From NCBI GenBank assembly GCA_031288455.1, contig JAITRI010000062.1, forward strand, positions 1 through 12,657: 12,657 nt of DNA, written 5' to 3'. This DNA comes from Puniceicoccales bacterium. Lineage in GTDB: Bacteria; Verrucomicrobiota; Verrucomicrobiia; Opitutales; JAIRKQ01. The position numbers and the translations under genes are program-made. A model generated the notes under the pieces. The model searched no databases and was not told the origin of the DNA. It was given only the letters and a program-made list of their open reading frames with translations. This document shows, piece after piece, positions 1-5,461 of the stretch. The stretch's first letter is position 1. Each line of letters opens with the position of its first letter.

Positions 1-124
1 CAAACGGAAAAGGCGATCGGATGAGCGCCACTGCGGGCGTGAAAAATTAAAGGCATGGGGCTCCGCAACTTTGCGCCTAATTTGATTGGCAAAGGCACAG
101 GGCGACATGGAGAAGAAATAATTT
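1..124. other. Left flank, possible 3' end of an upstream gene
   Basis: No complete gene is visible here. On the plus strand, the frame beginning at base 3 is open to a TAA at 48-50 and would give a C-terminus NGKGDRMSATAGVKN, so the tail of a gene running in from the left is possible. It is too short to recognise, and another frame is also open from the left edge. After that stop there is a weak dyad (CGCAA/TTGCG) without a T-tract, so I do not call a terminator. The stop codon of the minus-strand glycosylase lies just to the right. Confidence 0.2.
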
Positions 125-625
125 TCACACACACTTGTCCGCGTTTCTTTGCTGTGCATCTAAAATTACGCTCCACGCGCGCATCAGTTTTTCCAGCGTA
201 TGGGTCGCGTTCGCGGGACTGGTTGACGGCAGTTTTACGCTGTCGATGGAATATTTTTTGCATATTTCATGCGCTCTGGTTCCGTTTGCGAATATTTTTT
301 CAATCGCGGAATTATTCAGAATCGCGGAGAGATCATTGGGAGTAATATTTGCGATGCTGCTGTCGCGGGATCCGTCTATTTCGCAGCTCCGAATGATGTC
401 CCAAAGCGCTATGCCATTTTTCAGCAGCATTTGTTTTTTATGCTCGACGGTGGCTGGAAATGGCTCCGTTTCAGTGAAATTTGCCATGAGTTTCCAGAAT
501 AAATTCCGCGGATGTCCGTAGTAAAATCCACAAAACCTTGACCTCTCCGACGGAAATGTCCCCACTATCAAAATCCGCGAATGTTCATCGTAAATGGGCG
601 CGAATGGATGGTGCAAATGTGCCAC
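125..625 (-). CDS. DNA-deoxyinosine (hypoxanthine) glycosylase, uracil-DNA glycosylase superfamily family 6
   Basis: This 166-residue cytosolic repair enzyme should excise deaminated bases, chiefly hypoxanthine in the characterised family, from DNA and start base-excision repair. Visible motifs are the family's motif 1, ILIVGTFPSERSR (residues 18-30), followed by FYYGHPRNLFW (34-44). The Asn at 41 lies where I recall the catalytic Asn of archaeal family 6 enzymes. Further motifs are GSRDSSI (85-91) followed by PND, IFANG (111-115), and the C-terminal signature LPSTSPANA (132-140). Length is normal for the family. The start is a GTG at 623-625. An in-frame TAA lies three codons upstream and the next Met is residue 47, beyond motif 1, so GTG is the only sensible start; no clear Shine-Dalgarno precedes it. 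It lies 55 nt downstream of tRNA-Ser on the same strand and is probably the last gene of that unit. The family call is firm; the exact substrate range is inferred. Confidence 0.9.
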   Translation of the reverse strand: MAHLHHPFAPIYDEHSRILIVGTFPSERSRFCGFYYGHPRNLFWKLMANFTETEPFPATVEHKKQMLLKNGIALWDIIRSCEIDGSRDSSIANITPNDLSAILNNSAIEKIFANGTRAHEICKKYSIDSVKLPSTSPANATHTLEKLMRAWSVILDAQQRNADKCV

Positions 626-680
626 GTTGGATTAAAAAAATAGCGAAATTGTGCTAAAAAACATGCGCCAACGCTGCCAT

Positions 681-770
681 TGGCGGAGAGAGAGGGATTC
701 GAACCCTCGGTGCCGTTTCCGACACACAGCATTTCCAATGCTGCACAATAGGCCGCTCTGTCATCTCTCC
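681..770 (-). tRNA. tRNA-Ser (anticodon GGA)
   Basis: The minus strand folds into a full type II tRNA. The acceptor is GGAGAGA/TCTCTCC with discriminator G and encoded CCA (complement of 681-683). There is a three-pair D stem (ACA/TGT), an anticodon stem CAGCA/TGCTG around loop TTGGAAA, and a five-pair long variable arm (GTGTC/GGCAC with one G-U). The T stem is a perfect GAGGG/CCCTC with loop TTCGAAT. Anticodon GGA reads UCC and UCU. It starts 12 nt after the BioY stop codon on the same strand. Confidence 0.97.
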
Positions 771-782
771 ACGCAGCGGAAT

Positions 783-1298
783 TCACTGGCGGCGTAGCCG
801 ACGGAATGTGCGCACCAGTGCAAAGGAAATTATCCCCTTGAAAATTCCGGACGGTATGAAAAATAGAAATCCGCTGACAAATGCCGTTTTCGCACCAACG
901 AAAAATGACAGAACAAATGTTCCAACCGCCAAAACCGTCAAATGCGACAGCAGTATCCTTATGAATAAATTCCGCCCGGGCATGTTCACGGCGCCGTTAC
1001 CAATTATTAGCGGAACGATGAAAAATCCCAAAATGTAGCCGCCGGTCGCACAGAATGGAGTCCACAGCGCCGTGAACAGCAGCAAACTCGCCAGCGATCG
1101 CCAGCGACCGGCAAGTATGCTGACCACAACGACCGCTATCGTCTGCATCGTGAATGGTACCGGATAGAATGGTACTCTTAGCTTCGACGACGTGAGAATC
1201 ACAAAGGCGCAGAACGTCACCAAAATTATGTCCAGCAATATTCGCAAAGCGCGATTTTTCACCGAAACTACGCCTAATTTTCCACCATTAGTATCCAT
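783..1298 (-). CDS. bioY: BioY-family ECF transporter S component, divergent
   Basis: This 171-residue inner-membrane protein should be the substrate-binding S component of an ECF vitamin transporter, classically for biotin. About six hydrophobic helices are visible. The N-terminal family signature is clear: VPFYPVPFTMQT at residues 42-53, then a helix ending in AGRWRS. GGYILGF at 86-92 matches the GGYLxGF motif. Two oddities stand out. The Gly-rich loop that normally precedes GGY in BioY is shortened by about ten residues (only ALWTPFCAT remains). The usual C-terminal PGDLxK motif reads FIPSGIFK (147-154), with Gly in place of Asp. The ATG start is well supported by GGAGG six bases upstream. 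No EcfA or EcfT gene is in the window, so it must use a shared module encoded elsewhere or work alone. It lies between two tRNA genes. The family is secure; biotin as substrate is uncertain. Confidence 0.85.
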   Translation of the reverse strand: MDTNGGKLGVVSVKNRALRILLDIILVTFCAFVILTSSKLRVPFYPVPFTMQTIAVVVVSILAGRWRSLASLLLFTALWTPFCATGGYILGFFIVPLIIGNGAVNMPGRNLFIRILLSHLTVLAVGTFVLSFFVGAKTAFVSGFLFFIPSGIFKGIISFALVRTFRRLRRQ

Positions 1299-1304
1299 AG
1301 GATG

Positions 1305-1309
1305 CCTCC
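1305..1309 (-). promoter_or_regulatory. Ribosome binding site of bioY
   Basis: The complement reads GGAGG, six bases before the ATG at 1298. It lies entirely in the 22-nt gap between the 3' end of tRNA-Leu and bioY, so it stays intact if the tRNA is cut out of a shared transcript. It is the strongest Shine-Dalgarno in the window. Confidence 0.75.
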
Positions 1310-1320
1310 ATTCAAAAATA

Positions 1321-1407
1321 TGGTGCCCGAAGAGGGTCTCGAACCCACACTTCTCTGCAGAAATCGGATTTTGAGTCCGACGCGTCTACCGATTCCGCCA
1401 TTCGGGC
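1321..1407 (-). tRNA. tRNA-Leu (anticodon CAA)
   Basis: The minus strand folds into a type II tRNA. The acceptor is GCCCGAA/TTCGGGC with discriminator A and encoded CCA. D-arm features GCG...GCG with GGTAGAC are present. The anticodon stem is TCGGA/TCCGA around CTCAAAA, and the short variable stem is TTCT/AGAA. The T loop is TTCGAGA. The T stem is GTGGG/CCCTC, which leaves one U-U mismatch at its second pair. Anticodon CAA reads the UUG codon. It lies 22 nt upstream of bioY and is probably the first gene of the minus-strand unit. Confidence 0.95.
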
Positions 1408-1454
1408 GCTGGAACCGCACATTGAGGTTTTCATATTCTTTTGCAAGAAAAGTT

Positions 1455-1498
1455 TTCCGCAGGCGCGGAATATAAATTTTCATCGAATCGCGCAGCAA
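1455..1498 (-). promoter_or_regulatory. Candidate promoter with dyad for the tRNA-Leu/bioY unit
   Basis: On the minus strand, TTGCTG (1493-1498) and TATATT (1469-1474) are separated by 18 bases and read towards tRNA-Leu, about 60 nt from its 5' end. This is a plausible housekeeping sigma-70-type promoter. A perfect six-pair dyad, TTCCGC and GCGGAA around a four-base loop (1455-1470), touches the -10 box and would lie at the start site, so it could be an operator. The 152-bp region 1408-1559 holds no other feature that I can support; no convincing promoter for the plus-strand antiporter gene is visible. Confidence 0.35.
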
Positions 1499-1559
1499 AA
1501 TGACACATATCGACTTTACAAACGCAAATCTTTGGGCAATCTGTGCGACAGATTAGACA

Positions 1560-3986
1560 ATGGAAGCGATCGGCGTAACGTTACTGCAGGATCTGGCTGT
1601 AGTTTGCATAGCCAGCGGAATATTTGCGCTCATCTTCCACTGCTTGAAATTACCTCTGCTGCTCGGGTACATGGTCGGAGGATTTGTCATTGGTCCGCAC
1701 TTTTTTTCCACGTGGATACACGGGGAACAGTCAATCGTCCAGCTGAGCGAATTGGGCGTGATATTTCTGATGTTTTACATAGGCCTCGAATTTGACCTGA
1801 TGAAGCTCAGGAAAATTTTCGTGCCGTCCGCGTTCTGGCTGACACTCCAGACGGTGGGAATGATGATAATCGGAATGCTGATCGCACCGCTGTTGGGATG
1901 GTCGGGGCTGAACGGAATATTTCTCGGATCGATGCTCATCATGAGCTCAACGATGATAACGATCCCGCTGCTGAAGGCGAAAAACGCACTGAACACCGAA
2001 TATGCTCAGTGTGCCGTCGGATGTCTGATTTTGGAAGATATCCTCGCGATAGTATTTTTGGTGGTGCTGTCCAGCATAGCGAAAACTGGGCAATTGGACC
2101 TGTTGGAAATGCAAAAAAGTGCGTTTGTGATAGGAGTATTCGTTGTGATGGTGTTTTGCCTGGGGAAATTGTTGGCCCCATTTTTTGTGCGCGTGCTGTT
2201 CAGATCATCGTCGGCGGAGGTGCTGGTCGTGACTGTCATCGGCATGACAATGGCAATAGCGCTGCTGGCGGAACATTTCAATTTCTCCGTTGCACTGGGC
2301 GCATTTCTGGCGGGCTCGATACTTTCCCAAACCAACATCGCCGAGCAGGTGGAAAAAATAACGGAGCCGCTGCGCAATGTTTTCAACGCCGTCTTTTTCA
2401 CAACGATCGGCATGCGCATTGACCTGAAGGCAATCATGCACCTCTGGCCGTGGATAATAGCGCTCGCACTGCTGACATTCATCGGGCAAACGGTCATAGG
2501 AACGATCGCACTATTTCTGGTGGGGAAAAGATCGGAAACCGCATTCAAAGCCGCATTTTCAAAGGCGCAGATCGGAGAATTTAGTTTCATCATCGCCGGA
2601 CTTGGGGATTCTCTGCACGTGCTGCACAAGGACTTCATGTCCGTGACGGTCGGGATAGCGCTCGGCACGATTCTAATATGCTCAGTGTTGAGCTCAAAGG
2701 TGGATGCAATATTCCAATTTTTACATTCCAAATGCACAAATTCCATGATGGAATTCGGCAAAGCGTACCACAATATTCTCGGGGAGATAAAGGACAACAT
2801 CTCGAAAAATACATTCATCAAACTCACAATGCGGCAATTGCTACTGGCGACGCTGTGGTTCTTCCTGCTGAGCGGGACATTGTTTACTGTGTCATGGTTG
2901 GCGACGCTCACGAAGAGCGGGGAATTTGGGGTTGTTGTGGCGAAAGTGCTGAAGTTTTTCAGCAAAATTTTCTACTACGTGGATCCATCCTACGTCGCGC
3001 AGTGGCAGACGAAGAAAGTTTCCGAAATCAGTTCCAACGTGTTCCAATTGTGCATTTGGGCGGCCGCATTTTTGCTGTGCACGCCATTTTTGGTGGGCAT
3101 AGTGAAAAGCATACAGGCAATTTTTGTTGCGCTGATAAAAAATTCCTTCAGCAGGAAAACGCAGGATGAGTTGCTGAACAATCGCGTATTCGGTGTTATG
3201 AAGGCGGTTTTTGTTATCGCCGCGCTATTTTTGTTCAGCGGAATTTTCCTCGGCATAGCGTCCAGATATTTGCCGCACGGAGTGCCGGTTGCTCTATTCG
3301 TGATCGTGGTGATATTTTCAACGATCCTGCTGTGGAAGCAGCTGTCGAAAATAAATAACAGGATGGAGCTGGCATTCATCGAGAGCTTCAACAGCAAAAT
3401 AGAATCGCAGGAGCAAATCAACCGAAAGGCGGTACTCGCCAAGGCCGCCGATAGTGATCCGTGGCCCATAGCGATTCATGAAATTGCCATTAGGGCAAAC
3501 CATGATGTGGTGGGAAAGCGCATTGCCGATCTGCAACTGCGCAAGTTGACGGGCACGACAGTCATCGCCATAGCGCGCGGTGGAGTGTCCACATACGCCC
3601 TGAGCCCGGAGTCGCAAATTTTCCCGGGAGATCACGTGATAGTCATGGGAATGCCATCGCAAATAGAGAATGCAAAGGCAATTTTGCTCAAGGACGCGGA
3701 AGGGCCACAGCCAAAACGCGACTACTCGCAGTTTGACATTCTCAGCTTCTGCATCGGCGGAGATGAGAATTTCGCCGGGAAAATTCTATCGAGCCTGTCG
3801 CTGCGCCAGAAATTTGGGATCAATGTGGTCGGCATTCAGAGGAAAAATGATAAGATAATCGACATCAAGCCGGACATGGAACTCAGGGCGAATGACATAC
3901 TGCTGCTCGTCGGAACAAAGTCCGCCATTGGAGTATTTAGGAAAGAATTTTCCATAGATGACGTCGTCAAATTAGCCGGCGAATAG
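1560..3986 (+). CDS. CPA2/Kef-type cation:proton antiporter with extra membrane domain and two RCK_C domains
   Basis: This 808-residue inner-membrane protein should exchange K+ or Na+ for H+. Residues 8-380 form the Na+/H+ exchanger domain. It shows LPLLLGYMVGGFVIGP (31-46), GLEFDL (75-80), the ion-site pair Glu159-Asp160 in LILEDILAI, LGAFLAGSILSQT (246-258), FFTTIGMRIDL (279-289) and QIGEFSFII (337-345). KefB/C-type proteins follow this with a Rossmann RCK_N domain, but here a linker leads to about four more helices near 426-448, 494-520, 544-566 and 574-592. Two RCK_C/TrkA_C domains follow at about 636-710 (RANHDVVGKRIADL, FPGDHVIVMG) and 722-795 (LRANDILLLVG). The cytosolic part could therefore sense a ligand without NAD(H) or glutathione control. 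The ATG at 1560 starts five residues before the first helix; no clear Shine-Dalgarno is present. It is monocistronic and converges with kpsF. The ion specificity is not readable from sequence. Confidence 0.85.
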   Translation: MEAIGVTLLQDLAVVCIASGIFALIFHCLKLPLLLGYMVGGFVIGPHFFSTWIHGEQSIVQLSELGVIFLMFYIGLEFDLMKLRKIFVPSAFWLTLQTVGMMIIGMLIAPLLGWSGLNGIFLGSMLIMSSTMITIPLLKAKNALNTEYAQCAVGCLILEDILAIVFLVVLSSIAKTGQLDLLEMQKSAFVIGVFVVMVFCLGKLLAPFFVRVLFRSSSAEVLVVTVIGMTMAIALLAEHFNFSVALGAFLAGSILSQTNIAEQVEKITEPLRNVFNAVFFTTIGMRIDLKAIMHLWPWIIALALLTFIGQTVIGTIALFLVGKRSETAFKAAFSKAQIGEFSFIIAGLGDSLHVLHKDFMSVTVGIALGTILICSVLSSKVDAIFQFLHSKCTNSMMEFGKAYHNILGEIKDNISKNTFIKLTMRQLLLATLWFFLLSGTLFTVSWLATLTKSGEFGVVVAKVLKFFSKIFYYVDPSYVAQWQTKKVSEISSNVFQLCIWAAAFLLCTPFLVGIVKSIQAIFVALIKNSFSRKTQDELLNNRVFGVMKAVFVIAALFLFSGIFLGIASRYLPHGVPVALFVIVVIFSTILLWKQLSKINNRMELAFIESFNSKIESQEQINRKAVLAKAADSDPWPIAIHEIAIRANHDVVGKRIADLQLRKLTGTTVIAIARGGVSTYALSPESQIFPGDHVIVMGMPSQIENAKAILLKDAEGPQPKRDYSQFDILSFCIGGDENFAGKILSSLSLRQKFGINVVGIQRKNDKIIDIKPDMELRANDILLLVGTKSAIGVFRKEFSIDDVVKLAGE

Positions 3987-4013
3987 AAAAATTGAACGCT
4001 CACTTGGCAAAAT

Positions 4014-4222
4014 TATGCCTCCGGCGGGCAGGAGCACAGCCCCTGCACCCACCGCATCCGCTTCGCGGATGCGGACCGCTCCCGCGCGCATCTTTCGGAA
4101 ATCTCCGGAAACCGAAAAATAAAAATAAAATCGTCGGAGATCCAAAAGCAAAGGCCCCGGGGAACTAAAAAACATTGGCGCCGGGGACTTTTCCCTAAAA
4201 ACACTGCGCCGGGGACTTTTTT
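4014..4222 (+). repeat. Dispersed composite intergenic repeat, copy A
   Basis: This block aligns over nearly its whole length with 12446-12657 in the same orientation. Its parts, in order, are as follows. The head GCCTCCGGCGGGC can fold as a four-pair hairpin. CAGGAGC-ACA-GCCCCTG (4029-4045) is a seven-pair hairpin with one mismatch. A perfect ten-pair hairpin (4052-4074) has arms CCGCATCCGC and GCGGATGCGG and loop TTC. An A-rich middle is flanked by ATCTCCG (4101-4107) and CGGAGAT (4135-4141). The end is a tandem array of GC-rich units. It begins 28 nt after the antiporter stop codon, between convergent genes. I see no coding potential or terminal inverted repeats. It resembles REP-like elements; the name and origin are not known to me. 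Confidence 0.85.
4153..4222 (+). repeat. Three-unit 24/28-bp tandem array inside repeat copy A
   Basis: Three units with the core GGCGCCGGGGACTT start at 4153 (GGCCCCGGGGA), 4177 (GGCGCCGGGGACTT) and 4205 (TGCGCCGGGGACTT). They are separated by A-rich linkers such as CTAAAAAACAT and CCTAAAAACAC. The spacing is 24 then 28 bases, and copy B shows the same spacing. Short T-runs follow the second and third units, but no strong stem precedes them, so I do not call an intrinsic terminator. Confidence 0.7.
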
Positions 4223-4333
4223 GTTCAAATTTCCGCTGTGCTTTTTTATGCCTCCGGCAGGCAGGGGCACAGCCCCTGAAATTTCCTCGTGTCCATGTGG
4301 GAAATTCATGCTCGCGGGGCAGCGGAAAGTCCC
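4212..4333. other. Nested inverted repeats between the antiporter and kpsF genes
   Basis: TTTCCGCTG (4230-4238) is a perfect nine-base complement of CAGCGGAAA (4320-4328). It encloses the head hairpin of repeat copy C (4250-4262), the perfect CAGGGGC/GCCCCTG hairpin (4262-4278) and a third stem AATTTCC/GGAAATT (4280-4286 with 4300-4306). A competing outer pairing, GGGACTTT (4212-4219) with AAAGTCCC (4326-4333), shares three bases with the first. As RNA this would be a closed multi-branch fold in either direction. It may be a structured 3' UTR, or remnants of repeats. The rest of 4334-4403 shows nothing I can name. Confidence 0.4.
4248..4278 (+). repeat. Truncated copy C of the dispersed repeat (head only)
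   Basis: ATGCCTCCGGCAGGC followed by CAGGGGC-ACA-GCCCCTG repeats the first 31 bases of copy A and then diverges completely. Relative to copy A the head stem changes one wobble pair to a Watson-Crick pair (G to A at 4259), and the second hairpin is perfect. The orientation is the same as in copies A and B. Confidence 0.75.
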
Positions 4334-4403
4334 ATCTCCGTGGCACCCATAAAGTTCCGAGCGCCCGCTTGCTTCCACCTATTTTCCATGAATTTATTGG
4401 AGC

Positions 4404-5372
4404 CTAGTGTTTGTAGGCATCGTGTAGGCGCAGCAGACCGACGATGATGTCAACGCCGGATGTTGCATCGCGCCGCATGACAGGCAGGACATTGATTTGG
4501 GAAGTACCGCCCTCCATGATTTTTATCGCATCTCCGACGTAATCATCATCCATGACGTATCTTGGCGTGCGCGTCATTATGTCCTTCGCCATAATGTTAG
4601 CAAGCGAATCCTCCAACCTAAGCGAACGGCGAATGTCACCCTCCGTTATCAGTCCCGATAAAGCTTCGCCGCTGTCTATCACCAGTGCGGCCCCAAGAGG
4701 GAATTCTGTCATGGCGATGACGATCTCACGCAGTGAACTTTCCGATTTCACAACCGCACAGGAGGACTTTTTTGACATGACATCTTTCACGCGCAGCAGA
4801 AGATTTCTTCCCAGCTGTCCGGCCGGGTGAAATGTCGCAAAATCCTGTTTGCTGAACGATCGGCGGGACATCAATTCCGCGGCCAACGCATCCCCAACGG
4901 CGAGACTCACGATGGAACTGGTGGTGGGGACGATGTTCAATGGGTCCGCCTCCTTGGCAAATGAAACGTCGATCACAACATCGGAGGCGTAGGCAATGGG
5001 AGAGTTAACGTTTCCCACTATGGAAATTATTTTCGATTGAAATTTCTGCAGCGTCGGAATCAGGCAAAGGATTTCATCGGTTGTCCCACTCTTTGAGAGC
5101 AGAATCGTCGGATCTCCCGGAGAATAGACGCCCAAATCTCCGTGTGCGCCCTCCGCTGGGTGCAAAAACACGGACGGTTGTCCGGTGCTGGTAAACGTGG
5201 CCGCTATCTTTTTCGCAATGTGTCCCGATTTTCCCATGCCGCACACGATTGTTTTCCCCTTGTGATTCAGCAGTATGTCAACCGCCATTCGAAAGCTGTC
5301 ATCCAGGCGGTCGGCAAATAGCCTTATGGCATCGCTTTCCGCAATCAGTAAATTCTTTGCAGCCGGAAACAT
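4404..5372 (-). CDS. kpsF: D-arabinose-5-phosphate isomerase (SIS domain plus tandem CBS)
   Basis: This 322-residue cytosolic enzyme should interconvert D-ribulose 5-phosphate and D-arabinose 5-phosphate, the first step towards Kdo for LPS or capsule. The SIS domain is residues 1-190. It shows GMGKSGHIAKKIAATF (45-60), FLHPAEGAHGDLG (69-81), SKSGTTDE (93-100), PTTSSI (149-154) and FHPAGQLGR (181-189). With an offset of 11 from E. coli KdsD, the catalytic set is intact: Lys48, His77, Glu100, Glu141 and His182. The usual EACPL reads EADPL (141-145), so the Cys is replaced. Two CBS domains follow (about 197-250 and 263-320), ending in the typical GLLRLHDAY. The ATG start has AAGGA seven bases upstream. 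The gene is divergent from the efflux operon with an 89-bp gap. No other Kdo gene is in the window, so whether it acts as KdsD, KpsF or GutQ cannot be decided. Confidence 0.93.
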   Translation of the reverse strand: MFPAAKNLLIAESDAIRLFADRLDDSFRMAVDILLNHKGKTIVCGMGKSGHIAKKIAATFTSTGQPSVFLHPAEGAHGDLGVYSPGDPTILLSKSGTTDEILCLIPTLQKFQSKIISIVGNVNSPIAYASDVVIDVSFAKEADPLNIVPTTSSIVSLAVGDALAAELMSRRSFSKQDFATFHPAGQLGRNLLLRVKDVMSKKSSCAVVKSESSLREIVIAMTEFPLGAALVIDSGEALSGLITEGDIRRSLRLEDSLANIMAKDIMTRTPRYVMDDDYVGDAIKIMEGGTSQINVLPVMRRDATSGVDIIVGLLRLHDAYKH

Positions 5373-5379
5373 TGCATGG

Positions 5380-5384
5380 TCCTT
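5380..5384 (-). promoter_or_regulatory. Ribosome binding site of kpsF
   Basis: The complement reads AAGGA, seven bases before the ATG at 5372, and supports that start over alternatives in other frames nearby. Confidence 0.6.
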
Positions 5385-5426
5385 AAAAAAAATAATGCGC
5401 CAAAAGCGAGAGAAATATGCTTGAAA

Positions 5427-5435
5427 TGGTATGAT
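5427..5435 (+). promoter_or_regulatory. Candidate extended -10 promoter of the efflux operon
   Basis: TGG directly followed by TATGAT matches an extended -10 element (TGn plus a box one base from TATAAT). Transcription would start near 5442, about 20 nt before the first ATG of the tolC-like gene. No good -35 lies at the expected distance, which is tolerated for extended -10 promoters. The 89-bp divergent region shows no sigma-54 -24/-12 element. Confidence 0.35.
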
Positions 5436-5461
5436 TTTTATCTATTGCTACACCCGGGCCA

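Noticed and set aside
568..786. Minus-strand 72-codon frame across the tRNA-Ser gene
   Set aside because: It reads straight through a well-formed tRNA and overlaps the glycosylase start, with no family features.
2006..2965. 319-codon antisense open frame within the antiporter gene
   Set aside because: It lies wholly inside a strongly supported membrane protein gene, and its composition (Ser, Thr, Asn rich) is typical of an antisense shadow.
4004..4018. TGGC...TGC match to a -24/-12 promoter upstream of repeat copy A
   Set aside because: The GG to GC spacing is nine, not ten, and no gene follows in that direction.
4177..4222. Intrinsic terminators at the GGCGCCGGGGACTTTT units
   Set aside because: T-runs are present, but the cores are self-complementary only over six bases and no stable stem-loop directly precedes the T-runs.
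4013..4378. Overlapping minus-strand open frames of 121 and 124 codons over the intergenic repeat
   Set aside because: They consist of translated hairpins and tandem units, show no protein family features, and a matching frame appears over repeat copy B. They are repeat translations, not genes.
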